This document shows, one piece after another, positions 22,801 to 33,939 of a stretch of DNA of 64,000 bases; within the stretch, counting starts at the first letter, position 1; the number at the start of each line of letters is the position of its first letter. Source of the DNA: Schistocerca nitens (lineage: Eukaryota; Arthropoda; Insecta; Orthoptera; Acrididae); contig NC_064621.1 in assembly GCF_023898315.1 (NCBI RefSeq), forward strand, positions 539,545,383-539,609,382. Direction: 5' to 3'. A model generated the notes under the pieces. That model was not told where the DNA came from, made no database searches, and saw only the letters and a program-made list of their open reading frames with translations. The position numbers and the translations under genes are program-made.

Positions 22801-23440
22801 GCGTCATATATCTTGGCGGCCGAGTTTAGGTTCGTTCTGCGCATCTGACGTCACAAAACACAGTCAGCCAATGAACAGAGAACGACGTTGCCAGATCTCG
22901 ACTGCAGTGCAGAGCACGGACGAGTGTCTTCAGTTTTAGAAACGTTCAGTCATAAATAAAGTAATAGAACAAAAGCAATGTCTTGATAACAGACTTTCTT
23001 TTATAGAAAGTTTGGAAAAAGCATTCTTTATACCAATTGCTTCATATTCTATTAATTAATTAAACCAAACAAGCAATAAGACTCCTAATTCAGGCGATAG
23101 CGAGGAAAGGTGTTTGTTTCAATCTCACGAACTGCTTTTTCGCAATAAAGAACAGCGGTAATTGTTTATTTCCTATTGTACTTCGACGAAGCGTGAGTAA
23201 TTCATAGTCATACCAACAGTGTTTATAAGTAGTTGCGTGAGTGTTAGAGTCCTTATTGAGTTACACTGTTGGATGAGCTGAGGTAGCGGAATGGTTAAGG
23301 TGTTGGGCTGCCGAGTGAAAGGTTATGAATTCAAACCTTGTATGGTGCTTAATATTTTCCTTATTTAAAAACAATATTGGATTGCCTTACTTCACGAATT
23401 TTATTCGTTTGAATGAAATTTCTAGTGCTTTGCCTCTTTA
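22801..23440 (+). repeat. Unassigned repeat-like DNA with a tRNA-like block
   Basis: 23279-23345 looks like a tRNA-derived block: an A-box-like tagcggaatggttaagg and a B-box-like gaattcaaacc. I cannot fold it into a proper acceptor stem, so a SINE head is likelier than a tRNA gene. The rest has no coding signal. Confidence 0.4.
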
Positions 23441-23444
23441 TTAA

Positions 23445-24856
23445 CTTTTTCGCTGCTGCAGACACGTGCTCCCCGCATTCCGCGCTGTGCGCGATTTTGT
23501 CATCACTGCACTTCTCGCCTGTGCAGACACATGGTGTTCCCACTGCTTTGACACACTCATCATTCGATTTCACAAAAACTATTTGGCCAAAAAGTTTGAT
23601 TTTTACACGTCTTCTTGACTGATACCTTCCCCCCATAAATGACTTAATTTTGTTTTGATGTGCAGCATTAAATGTAGTAAACCATTGCACGAAATTTTGA
23701 AGAGTTTGCAGTTCATAGCAGTTCATAGCGTATACTTTCCTTATGGTCGATTTTAGTTGCCACAATGTTGAGAATGAAATGTGGACAAGATACCTAAATT
23801 TCATATAATATTTACTGTATAACAATATCTCATTTAATTTAAGTACCACATAGGTGTCGTATGTAATACTGAGAAATATTCCGTCTTTCGCGACTGTAAT
23901 AAAAGTTTTATTTACACAGGGCGCGTTTGGCTTTATTTTAAAGCACTTCCATCGGTGAAAGGTATGGCACATACACAATGGTATTGATGTTCTATTTCTT
24001 GTTTTTGTTCCACAGTCGCAGTTTTACCAATGGTATTGAAATATATCCCTCTTCTGCAACTGTAATAAGCGACTTATTTAGACCAGACACGTTTCTCTCT
24101 TTTGAAGCATCATAAGAAGACTGTATTTTGTGTCCTCCATTGCCAAGTCACCTTTCGTAGTTTTGTACTGCGGGAGCACAATATTCAACGTTTGTGTTGG
24201 CTCATCAGTGTTTTAGCAAATAAATGCTGTTTGTGTGTGCCACACACAAAATTATATTTGACATAGCTCTGAGCACTTCACTGACAGACGGTATATTCAA
24301 GTCCTAATGTTTTTATAAGTCCACAGTTTTGTTTGACGTATTTTGTCTACTTCCTTTTGATTGATTGAAGTGCTTTAAAATAAAGCCAAACGTGCCCAAT
24401 GTAAGTAAAACTTTTGTTACAGTTGCAAAAGGTGGAATATTTCTCAATATTACATACGACACTTATGTGGTACTTAAATTAAATTAAATATATAGGTATC
24501 TTGTCCACATTTCCTTCTCAACATTGTGGCAACTAAAATCGACCATCCGGAAAGTATACTCTATGGACTTTACCTCTGCAAACTCTTCAAAATTTCGTGC
24601 AATGGTTTACTATATTTAATGCTGCATAATAACTGCGGTGAACATCGAAACAAAATTAAGTCATTTATGGGGGGAAGGTATCAGTCAAGAAGATAGGTAA
24701 AAATCTTATTTTTGAGCCAAATAGTTTTTGTGGAATCGAATGATAAAGAGTGTCAAAGCAGTCGGAACACAATGTGTCTGCACAGGCGAGCAGTGCAGTG
24801 ACAAAATCGCCCACAGCGCGGAATGCAGGGAGCACGTCTTTGTAGCAGCGAAAGGG
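23445..24856. mobile_element. piggyBac-like foldback element with ~500-bp inverted arms
   Basis: TTAA flanks the element at 23441-23444 and 24857-24860. The ends are CTTTTTCGCTGCTGCAG (left) and, reverse-complemented, CCCTTTCGCTGCTACAAAG (right). The match continues along the arms as far as about 23960 and 24360, leaving a ~400-base loop. A ~73-base segment of the arm (23871-23943) occurs a third time in the loop (24038-24109). A 205-codon minus-strand frame (23361-23978) runs along the left arm and crosses its outer end. It has no recognisable domain. TTAA plus CCC ends point to the piggyBac superfamily; no transposase is present. Confidence 0.75.
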
Positions 24857-25320
24857 TTAATGAGGCCGTGGTGGCTTTACTTCATGAACTGCGCGCTCCC
24901 CCCTAAACGTAAGCTTGCGAACTATGCTATACTATGGCGCTGCTTCTCTTGGCGTGTGCATCGTGTGCAACTGGCAACGCAGCAATCTCCCGCGTCTAGG
25001 CGGGCATGCGCGAGCCGCCAAGATAAAAGAATTGAACTATAGTGCCACAGGGTACAGAAGAGCTGCGCTACACCGAGAGTTAAGCAGACAGTTCGGTCAC
25101 GGGCTTGCGCCACGGAGTTTACAATAAGAAGAAATAATAACCACTTCGATTGTCGCCTGAAATGTTTCCTTAACTATCCCGTAGTTTCCATTCTAATGCT
25201 CTCTTGTCATTAGATGGTGTCATTTACAGCCAACTAAGAAGTAAGCAAGAAGCGTGTCGTCGCAAAAGTAGCAAATCTGGTGAAAACTAATACACTTAGG
25301 TGCAGTCCGCAACTAGAATG
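24857..25320. other. GC-rich DNA without recognised feature
   Basis: 24880-25110 is CpG-rich with overlapping spurious frames. No repeat family or exon was recognised. Confidence 0.35.
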
Positions 25321-25830
25321 CTATAAATGTGTGATAATTCCTAGATGAAGGATACATATGGCTGAAACTAACCATGGACCCCAAGTTAGAAACACGGCAG
25401 CATAAAAATACCTGCGGTTATAGAACTGCACGTGATCCACACCTACAACCATTCTCCTCAAACCATTTGCCGATGTGTGGTGGGAGGTACTTTTGGTAGC
25501 ACTATTATTTACACACTCTCCCTTCCGTAACATTAATTTTACGTGATCGTCCCACTTCGTGTAGCTTCTTAGTATTACTCCTAAATCCTTAGACGATACG
25601 ATGGTCTCAGGACGTTCGCCACCGCTCTTGTAACAGATACTATTCGGTTTTTTCTTTCTGTCACAGCCATTGTCTTGCATTTATCCACGTTTAATGTGGG
25701 CTACCAATCATTATACCAAGAGGGCAATTTAGTCCATGCCACATGCACGTAGCCAACAGCATTGTCAGCGAACAATGTATAGTGCTGCTAATCCTGTATG
25801 ATAAATGAGTTATGTATGTTGGTAAAATCA
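25321..25830 (-). pseudogene. Dead LINE fragment around RT box C
   Basis: On the minus strand the box C region reads Y-T-L-F-A-D-N-A-V, with Asn in place of the second catalytic Asp. It is followed by L-N-V-D-K-C-K-T-M, and in a shifted frame by V-S-S-K-D-L-G-V-I-L and W-D-D-H-V-K-L. This is the part of ORF2 upstream of the C-terminal blocks seen in the other LINE fragments. Stops and one frameshift are present. Confidence 0.7.
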
Positions 25831-25972
25831 GAGGTGTCCTTGGGACATGATGTTACTTTCTTTCTGTAGAACGTTCACCGTGCAGTGCAAAGTGTGAGTT
25901 CTATTCGCCAAAGAATTGGAAAAAAGGGTCAAATTCTATGTGAAATAATTTGTGTAAAAGTAAGATATGTAA

Positions 25973-26113
25973 GGAGCGATCAAAAAGTTTCCGCTCGAAG
26001 GCCGCAGTAGCCTCTTGCCTGCATCTCGGTTCTTATGTACCTGCGTCGGAGCCGCACTGGGTCGCATTCACGTTGCAGCAACGCCCTCAGCCGGAAACCT
26101 TTTGATAGCTCAT
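25973..26113. mobile_element. Short TIR element (MITE), probably Tc1/mariner-derived
   Basis: The ends are near-perfect inverted repeats: gagcgatcaaaaagtttccg (25974-25993) and cggaaaccttttgatagctc (26092-26111). The flanks are consistent with TA targets. The ~100 bases between the repeats are GC-rich and non-coding. Confidence 0.75.
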
Positions 26114-26624
26114 TATAAAATATAAACATTTGGAACGCCTTTGAATGATGCTCGAAATCGTGTACAGAAAATGAGGCAGGTCAAATCTTTCTCTAATATC
26201 TATATTTCTTACCGTTAGACAAATCATTTCACAAAAAATTTGACCATTCTTTCAATTTTTTTATCTCAAGTGTTCTGCAAACAGTATGAAACGTGATACA
26301 TTTAAATATCGATCGGTATTTTATTATTATTGAGATCTTACAGATTATGAGAGGGCAGAGTAGTTTCAATTCATGCTGTAATTTGACATTTAGTTTATTT
26401 TTTCAACACGAAAGAAAGAATGCCACAGCTTCTACACCAGCAACTTTTTAAGCGCAAAATAGCTAGCTATGCCATGAGGAGATGAACTTTACGACACTTT
26501 ATTTACATAGCTAGCAGCAAGTGATCCGCTGCTCTGCTCAGAAGTTTGACGAACAAATATTCATCGATCTCGTCCCTATCTGCGGAAATACTCCTATGAT
26601 AGTCGATCGAGATAGCCCATAGCA

Positions 26625-26824
26625 AAAATGGTTCAAATGGCTCTGAGCACTATGGGACTCAACTGCTGAGGTCATTAGTCCCCTAGAACTTAGAACTAGT
26701 TAAACCTAACTAACCTAAGGACATCACAAACATCCATGCCCGAGGCAGGATTCGAACCTGCGACCGTAGCGGTTCTGCGGTTCCAGACTGCAGCGCCTTT
26801 AACCGCACGGCCACTTCGGCCGGC
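26625..26824 (-). mobile_element. SINE-A2
   Basis: The head carries ggttaaaggcgctgcag instead of ggttctaggcgc, and the tail has ctcaactgctgaggtcatt. An 11-bp TSD, agcccatagca, is at 26614-26624 and 26825-26835. Other A2 copies are at 51318, 62049 and 62376. Confidence 0.95.
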
Positions 26825-26969
26825 AGCCCATAGCATTTAGTAGTTTTTCTTTATTTTTATTTTATTTTATTTTATTTGCCACTGTTTACATCCGACCTGG
26901 CACCTAGTGTTTTCAACAACGTTGTTGCCTTTAATACTCAGAAACGTAAAACTAATTAGGAAACGGAAA

Positions 26970-28690
26970 TGCTTGTTCTTGTTGTGGTCTTCAGTACAGA
27001 GACTGGTTTGATGCAGCTCTCCATGCTACTTTATCCTGTGCAAGCTTCTACATCTCCCAGTACCTACTGCAACCGACATCCTTCTGAATCTGCTTAGTGT
27101 GTTCATCTCTTGGACTCCCTCTACGATTTTTACCCTCCACGCTGCCCTCGAATACTAAATTGGTGATCCCTTCTCCTACCAACCGATCCCTTCTGCTAGT
27201 CAAGTTGTGCCACAAATTTCTCTTCTCCCTAATTGTATTCAATACCTCCTCATTAGTTATGTGATCTACCCATCTAATCTTCAGCATTCTTCTGTAGCAC
27301 CACATCTCGAAAGCTTCTATTTTCTTCTTGTCCAAACTATTTATCGTCCATATTTCACTTCCATATATGGCTACACTCCATACAAATACTTTCACAAACG
27401 ACTTCCTGACACTTAAATCTAGCCTAAATGTTAACAAATTCCTCATCTTCAGTAAAGCTTTGCTTGCCATTGCCAGTCTACATTTTATATCCTCTCTACT
27501 TCGACCATCATCAGTTATTTTGCTCCCCAAATAGCAAAACTCCTTTACTACTTTAAGTGTCTCATTTCCTAATCTAATACCCGAAGCATCGCCCGATTTA
27601 ATTCGACTACATTCCATTATCCTCATTTTGCTCTTGTTGATGTTCATCTTATATCCTCCTTTCAAGACACTGTCCATTCCGTGCAGCTGCTCTTCCATGT
27701 CCTTTGCTGTCTCTGACAGAATTACAATGTCATCGGCGAACCCCAAAGTTTAAATTTCTCCTCCATGGATTTTAATTCCTACACCGAATTTTTCTTTTTT
27801 TTCCTTTAGTGTTTGCTCAATATACAGATTGAATAACATCGGAGATAGGCTACAACCCAGTCTTACTCGCTTCCCAACCACTGCTTCCCTTTTATGCCCC
27901 TCGATTCTTATAACCGCCATCTGGTTTCTGTACAAACTGTAAATAGCCTTTCGCTGCCTGTATTTTACCCCTACTACCTTCAGAATTTGAAAAAGAGTAT
28001 ACCAGTCAACATTGTCAAAAGCTTTCTCTAAGTCTACAAATGCTAGAAACGTAGGTTTGCCTTTCCTTAATCTATTTTCTAAGATAAGTCGTAGGGTCAG
28101 TATTGCCTCACGTGTTCCAACATTTCTACGGAATCCAAACTGATCTTCCCCGAGGTCGGCTTCTACCAATTTTTCCATTCTTCTGTAAAGAGTTCGTGTT
28201 AGTATTTTGCAGCCGTGGCTTATTAAACAGATAGTTCGGTAATTTTCATATCTGTCAACACCTGCTTTCTTTGGGATTGGAATCATTATATTCTTCTTGA
28301 AGTCTGAGGGTATTTCGTCTGTCTCATACATCTTGCTCACCAGATGGTAGATGTTTGTTAGGGCTGGCTCTCCCAAGGCTGTCAGTAGTTCTAATGGAAT
28401 GTTGTCTACTCCCGGGGCCTTGTTTCGGCTTAGATCTTTCAGTGCTCTGTCAAACTCTTCACGCAGTATCATATCTCCCATTTCATCTTCATCTACCTCC
28501 TCTTCCATTTCCATAATATTGTCCTCAAGTACATCACCCTTGTACAGACCCTCTATATACTCCTTCCACCTTTCTGCTTTCTCTTCTTTGATTAGAACTG
28601 GGTTTCTACATGAGTTCTGATATTCATAGAAGTGTTTCTCTTTTCTCCAAAAGTCTCTTTAATTTTCATGTAGGCAGTATGTATGCTTAA
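26970..28690 (-). pseudogene. LINE ORF2 with RT domain, nearly open
   Basis: Read from 28514 down, the RT runs N-K-A-P-G-V-D-N, F-G-F-R-R-N-V-G-T-R-E-A-I, F-V-D-L-E-K-A-F-D-N-V (box A), R-L-G-C-S-L-S-P (box B, with Leu where Gln is usual), one TAA at 27747-27749, then G-F-A-D-D-I-V-I-L (box C). The thumb and C-terminal parts follow to 27048. Upstream, the same ORF is traceable to about 28680 through a frameshift near 28600. The 3' end near 26970 (the cttcag...gactggtttgatgcag block) is shared with the copy at 37945. The clade is uncertain; it is not RTE or Jockey by the motifs I can read. Confidence 0.85.
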
Positions 28691-28869
28691 AACTAACAAT
28701 TTATGTATTAAGAATATTGGAAAACAGGAAGATAGGAAAGAGTTTAGATTTGTCGAAGGCCACCACCGATGCTGTCCAAGAGGGAATACATCAGAAAGAC
28801 ACTTAGCCTTTCTCTCGTCCAGAGCCACCGCCCGATCTACTATTACTCGAGGACTGCAGTTATAATTGA

Positions 28870-29640
28870 AACCTCTCGTCCCATATGGCGTGATTTTACA
28901 TCTAGGTCGGGTTCTGGTACAGGGACTGGCTGTTCACCCAGAACATAAAAAACTGTGACGCATTGTGGATAAATAGGCATAAAGACCCATTATTGTCAGT
29001 TCACACGATTGCAATACAATCACTGGAAGTAGCCACAGCTATAAATTAGGTAGGAGTGTGCGTACGGAGCGATTTAAAGTGAAACGGTCACACAAAACTA
29101 ACTTGCAAGTAAGGCTGGCAATTCATTGGACGAATCCTGAAGAAATGTAATCCATCCTCAAAGAAAGCATCTTACGAAACGTGATTGAACCAATACTTGA
29201 ATATTTTTCGTTAGTCTTGGATCTGTACCAGGTAGGATTGATAGTGGAAGTAAGAGTATGCAAAGAAATGCAGCGTGTTCCGTTACACGCTCATTGAGTA
29301 AGCGCGAAAGCTTCACGGAGATGTTCACACATTCCGGTGGCAGACGTTGCAAGAGAGGTGTTCTGCATCATGGTGTGGTTCACTGTTAAAATTCCGCGAG
29401 CTTACGTTCCCAGAAGAAGGAACCAACACGTTGCTTTCTCCTACGTATACCTCGCGAAAAGTCCACGAAGGTAAAAATCAGAGAAGTTCGAACTCACACG
29501 GAGGCATACCAGTAATCGTTCTTTCCTCGAACAATTCGCGACTGGAACAGGAAAAGGGCAAAGAGACAATGGTACACAAAATATACTCAGCTACACACCA
29601 CAAGGTTGCTTGCGGAGTGTAGATGTAGGTATAGATATGG
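28870..29640 (+). pseudogene. LINE 3' part with C-terminal block and short-repeat tail
   Basis: The plus-strand frames show V-G-V-x-V-R-S-D-L-K, then F-I-G-R-I-L-K-K-C-N-P-S-S-K-K, and the C-terminal block K-I-R-E-V-R-T-H-T-E-A-Y (about 29470-29505) followed by S-F-F-P-R-T-I-R-D-W-N. The copy ends in a tagatgtaggtatagat tail, a simple-repeat 3' end typical of this LINE. Frameshifts are present throughout. This is the best-preserved of the five copies of this C-terminal block. Confidence 0.8.
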
Positions 29641-29713
29641 TCCTTATCCTATACTGGTCCATCTTCACCTGTACTGTTGTCGTCGGGTCTGCTGCTACAA
29701 CTGCTGTTGTACA

Positions 29714-29927
29714 CGAAATGTATTCGCAGTTGCGAATATGGACAACCATCAGCTTTATAATGGAGTGAAAACAACTAAAATCTATGCCAGTCTAGGACTC
29801 GAACCCGGATTTCCCGCTTATCGCGAGCGGTCGTCTTACAATTAGGGCTATCCGATCACGCTTCACGGGCAGGACTTCCGTGTGTCGTCAATCATGTATT
29901 ACAACCTGCAGCCGCACATCCGTTATG
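29714..29927 (-). mobile_element. SINE-E
   Basis: The reverse strand carries a tRNA-like head (gtgatcggatagccctaatt) and a perfect B-box (ggttcgagtcc), with gcgataagcgggaaatccgg between. The tail reaches about 29714. The Tc1 element starts directly at its 5' side. Confidence 0.75.
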
Positions 29928-30157
29928 TACACTACTGACCATTAAAATTGCTACACCACGAAGATGACGTGCTACAGACGCTAAATTTAACCGACAGGAA
30001 GAAGATGCTGTGATATGCAGATGATTAGTTTTTCAGAGCATTCACACAAGGATGGCGCCGGTGGCGACACCTACAACGTGCTGACATGAGGAAAGTTTCC
30101 AACCGATTTCTCATACACAAGCAGCAGTTGACCGGCGTTGCCTGGTGAAACGTTGTT

Positions 30158-31385
30158 GTGATGCCTCGTGTAAGGAGCAGAAATGCGTACCATCACGTTT
30201 CCGATTTTGATAAAGGTCGGATTGTAGCCTATCGCCATTGCGGTTTATCGTATCGCGACATTGCTACTCGCGTTGGTCGAGATCCAATGACTGTTAGCAG
30301 AATATGGAATCGGTGGGTTCAGGAGGGTAATACGGAACGCCGTGATGGATCCCAACGGCCTAGTATCAGTAGCAGTCGAGATGACAGGCATTTTATCCGC
30401 GTGGCTGTAACGGATAGTGCAACCACGTCTCGATCCCTGAGTCAACAGATGGGGATGTTGGCACGACAACAACCATCTACACGAACAGTTCGACGACGTT
30501 TGCAGCAGCATGTACTATCAAGTCGGAGACCATGGCTGCGGTTACCCTTGACGCTGTATCACAGACAGGAGCACCTCCGATGGTGTACTCAACGACGAAC
30601 CTGGGTGCACGAATGGCAAAACGTCATTTTTTTCGGATGAATCCAGGTTCTGTTTACAGCATCATGATGGTCGCATCCGTGTTTGGCGACATCGCGGTGA
30701 ACGCACATTGGAAGCGTGTATTCGTCATCGTCATCACCCGGCGTGATGGTATGGAGTGCCATTGGTTACACGTCTCGGTCACCTCTTGTTCGCATTGACG
30801 GCACTTTGAACAGTGGAGGTCACATTTCAGGTGTGGCTCTACCCTTCATTCGATCCCTGCGAAACCCTTCATTTCAGAAGGATAATGCACGACCACATGT
30901 TGCAGGTCCTGTACGGGCCTTTCTGGATACAGAAAAAGTTCGACTGCTGCCCTGGCCTGCACTTTCTCCAGATCTCTCACCAATTGAAAACGTCTGGTGA
31001 ATGGTGTCCGAGCAACTGGCTCGTCACAATACGCCAGTCACTACTCTTGATGGACTATGGTATCGTGTTGAAGCTGCATGGGCAGCTGTACCTGTACACG
31101 CCATTCAAGCTGTGTTTGACTCAATGCCCAGGCGTATCGAGGCCGTTATTACGGCCAGAGGCCGGCCGGGGTTGCCGAGCGGTTCTAGGCGCTACAGTCT
31201 GGAGCCGCGCGACCGCTACGGTCGCAGGTTCGAATCCTGCCTCGGGCATGGATGTGTGTCACGTTCTTAGGTTAGTTTGGTTTGAGTAGTTCTAAAGTCT
31301 AGGGGACTGATGACCTCAGATGTTAAGTCCCATAGCGCTCAGAGGCATTTTTTTTACGGCCAGAGGTGGTTGTTCTGGGTACTGA
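30158..31385 (+). pseudogene. Tc1-like transposase, frameshifted
   Basis: ATG at 30158 opens M-M-P-R-V-R with the helix-turn-helix part (V-S-D-F-D-K-G-R-I-V ... T-V-S-R-I-W-N-R-W). A frameshift in the T-run at about 30625-30635 interrupts F-S-D-E-S-R-F (first catalytic Asp). Another frameshift lies between there and 30740. F-Q-K-D-N-A-R-P-H (second Asp) and P-D-L-S-P-I-E-N-V-W (Glu) give DD34E spacing. A TGA follows E-N-V-W at about 30998. The C-terminus (S-M-P-R-R-I-E-A-V-I) is interrupted by SINE-A and ends at TGA 31383-31385. Confidence 0.9.
31162..31353 (+). mobile_element. SINE-A inside Tc1
   Basis: A full SINE-A with a 13-bp TSD, ttacggccagagg, at 31149-31161 and 31354-31366. The TSD lies in the transposase C-terminus. 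Confidence 0.95.
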
Positions 31386-31679
31386 TTCTCAGGATCTATG
31401 CACCCAAATTGTGTGAAAATGTAACCACATGTCAGTTCTAGTATAATATAATTTGTCCAATGTATACGGGTTTATCATCTGCATTTCTTTTTGGTGTAGC
31501 AATTTTAATGGCCAGTAGTGTACATTCCTGTACAGGTGAAGACATTTTAAATGAAAGTCATTTGCCCAGTGTCGGCGGACTTCTGTTGTTCTGAAGTATG
31601 ATACAGTCTTAACAGCACAGGCACGGAAATTCGTATATGGTACTGTTGTCTGTCCCGCCAGTATAGTCTGTGGAGTCAT

Positions 31680-32160
31680 TCCTCTCCCGCGCTCGTTGCC
31701 GCCTGTACGCTCGTCCCTGCAAGTGCTGTTTATGAAACGCTCTACACATTCTGCCTGCGCGGTCGCCGAGATCGGTCCACGAGGTCTGGTTTCTAAGTGC
31801 TTGTGTCGTGTCTTCCTGTGAGTGTACTGGTAGTTTTCAGCAGAACTCCGAACAATGTTTCGTTCAACCTCACGCCTGCGCTAGTAGGCTGGCACGCAGG
31901 CTTGGCCGGCAGCAGGTGCTGGAGTCGCCGGCCGCTGACTTTCGCCCTTGGCCTTGGCTAGCGGCCGTTCGCTGGCCTGCCCAAGGACCGCGCCCTTGAC
32001 CGCCGGCGCTCCCATCTGGACGTCAGGCACTTCCACCTGACAAGGCCGACGCCTGCCCTCCGAAACGTCTGCGTTCCCGAAATAGCGGCTACGTCCGAGA
32101 CCCTTTTACGCCATCGATTTTCTTGTCTCGGTCGATTACTCGCGACGAGGTAGTCCACTG
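31680..32160. other. CpG-rich island of unknown nature
   Basis: This is the most GC- and CpG-dense half-kilobase in the window (for example cgccggccgctgac at 31928). Frames on both strands are open in parts, without domain signal. It could be an LTR, a promoter island or an exon of an unrecognised gene. Confidence 0.35.
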
Positions 32161-32279
32161 CAGGCTAATGATGGCTCAACCGAATGGTTTTGACAAATCG
32201 ATTGGCCAGTCGACTGTTGTTTCGTTCAGTTGTTTTGTTCCAGTCGAACGAAACAACCGAATGAAATTAAAATAAGAGA

Positions 32280-33939
32280 CATACCTGTCAACAGCATCGA
32301 TATACTTGGAGAAATGCATGGTACTCACTATGCTGTTTTACAATATATTTATTCACTACAGGTTTCGATCACAACCATCTTCACAGTGGAAAAATATGTA
32401 TTGTTATAACTTCACATGGCATACACGTTAGTTAGTTACGTGTTCCATTGACCAATAGCACGGAAAACCGTTATGATGTGGAACGTGTCAAATGCGCAAG
32501 ATTGCGCACAGGAAACAAGTTTTTTTCTTTTTTTTCTTTTTTTTGTTTTGTTTACATTATAGTGTTATTCCTAGATATTTCTATTATCTATCCCATTCCC
32601 TTAAATGGCACAAAATGTATATATTATACCTATAGATTTATTTATTCCTATTCAAGAATTCATCTATGGTATAGAAGGAGTTGTCAAGGAGATATGATTT
32701 CAATTTATTTTTAAAACTGTTATTGCTGTCTGTCAGACATTGTATTTCATCTGGTAATTTATCAAAATGTTTCACAGCAGCATATTTTACCCCTTTCTGT
32801 GCCAAAGATAGGTTAAGTAAAGGATAGTGTACGTCTTTCTTTTTTCTGGTATTGTAATTATGAATCTCTCTGTTGATTTTAAACTGGTCCATGTTGTTGA
32901 GAAAAAATTTCGTTACTGAGTAAATGTACTGTGAAGCAACTGTAAGAATTCCCAACCTTTTAAACAGATGCCTGCAAGATGTGCGACTATGAACCTCACA
33001 CATTATTTCTCTTGAGTAGTAAATACCTTTTGCCCAAGCGTTGAGTTGCCCCAGCTTATTATTCCATATCGCATCAGAGAGTGGAAATATCAAAGTATGT
33101 TAGCTCACTAATTTCTATGTTCCCAAAATTGGCAATTATTCCGATTGCAAAAGCTGCTGAACCTAGTCGCTTTAGGAGATCCAAAATATGGATTTTCCTA
33201 TTAAGATTTTCATCTATATCTACACCCAAAAACTTAATATGCTCTACCCTGGCTACTGACGTCTTTGGATGTGTTATGTTTATTGAAGGAATTATACTTT
33301 TTGCAGCAGTAAATTGGGATATACTGTGTTTTTTCAAAGTTCAGAGCAAGCCCATTCGCAGAAAACCAATTAATAACTTTTCCAAAGACCTTATTTGTAT
33401 CATTTTCTATCGGACTTTCCTATACTGGATTAATAATTATGCTTATATCGTCAGAAAACAGTGTCAGTTCAGCATCTTGTTTCACATAAGAAGGGAGGTC
33501 ATTCACATATATCAAGAACAGGAGGGGACCCATGATCGAACCTTGTGGAATACCTAATGTAATTTCACCCCAGTTAGATGTTATTTAACTGGGGATGTAT
33601 ACGGCGCTGATGACTTGAAAAAATAAGAAAATTGATACGTAATCCTGTAATACAGGCATAACCAAAAAACACCACGGTGAAAACATGAAAACTTGTAAGA
33701 GCAATAAGTCCGCAGCACCATTGCTCAGACACAACGGTTAAGCCTATATTGTGACATTAAGTATCAATTTCCTTACGTTTTCAAGTCTGTAATGGCGTAT
33801 ACTTTCCTGGATGAATAGCATGTAATGTAAAGTTGTCACAACACATATTTTTTCCACTGTGAAGATGGTCCATGATCGAAACCGATAGAGAATAAATATG
33901 TTGTAAGACAGCGTAGTGAGTATCATGCATTTTTCAAAG
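32280..33939 (-). mobile_element. Inverted-repeat element enclosing a LINE RT
   Basis: A 12-bp direct repeat, cgaatgaaatta, flanks the insertion at 32268-32279 and 33940-33951. Inside, about 105 bases at 32312-32420 are repeated in inverted orientation at 33833-33939, with some 80 percent identity by eye. Each arm carries an outward-facing hairpin module (GTGAAGATGG, stem-loop, CGAAACC, then AATAAA). Between the arms lies a dead LINE RT (32638-33560). Confidence 0.65.
32638..33560 (-). pseudogene. LINE reverse-transcriptase fragment (CR1/Jockey-group)
   Basis: From 33560 down the minus strand reads G-I-P-Q-G-S (box B), P-L-L-F-L-I-Y-V-N-D-L-P, then L-F-S-D-D-I-S-I-I (box C, FSDD). A stop and frameshift follow, then F-L-G-V-D-I-D-E-N-L-N. 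A 151-codon open frame (32638-33093) begins in the connecting region and ends with K-G-V-K-Y-A-A-V-K ... L-P-D-E-I-Q and a serine/lysine tail. Box A and everything 5' of it are missing. Confidence 0.85.

Larger units (their letters stand above)
29930..31520 (+). mobile_element. Tc1-like transposon, complete ends, SINE inside
   Basis: TIRs of about 29 bp with one mismatch begin CACTACTG(A/G)CCATTAAAA and are flanked by TA at 29928-29929 and 31521-31522. Without the inserted SINE and its duplicated target the length is about 1386 bp, matching the Tc1 at 46013-47398. The transposase (30158-31385) is a pseudogene. Confidence 0.95.

Noticed and set aside
23279..23345. Candidate tRNA gene
   Set aside because: A- and B-box-like words are present, but no acceptor stem pairs, so it is more likely a SINE head.
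23361..23978. 205-codon frame as the transposase of the foldback
   Set aside because: It runs along one arm of the inverted repeat and past its end, and shows no DDE-like motif. The open frame probably reflects composition.
27207..27534. Plus-strand frames at 27207 and 27328 as genes
   Set aside because: They are antisense to the LINE ORF2 and follow from its composition.
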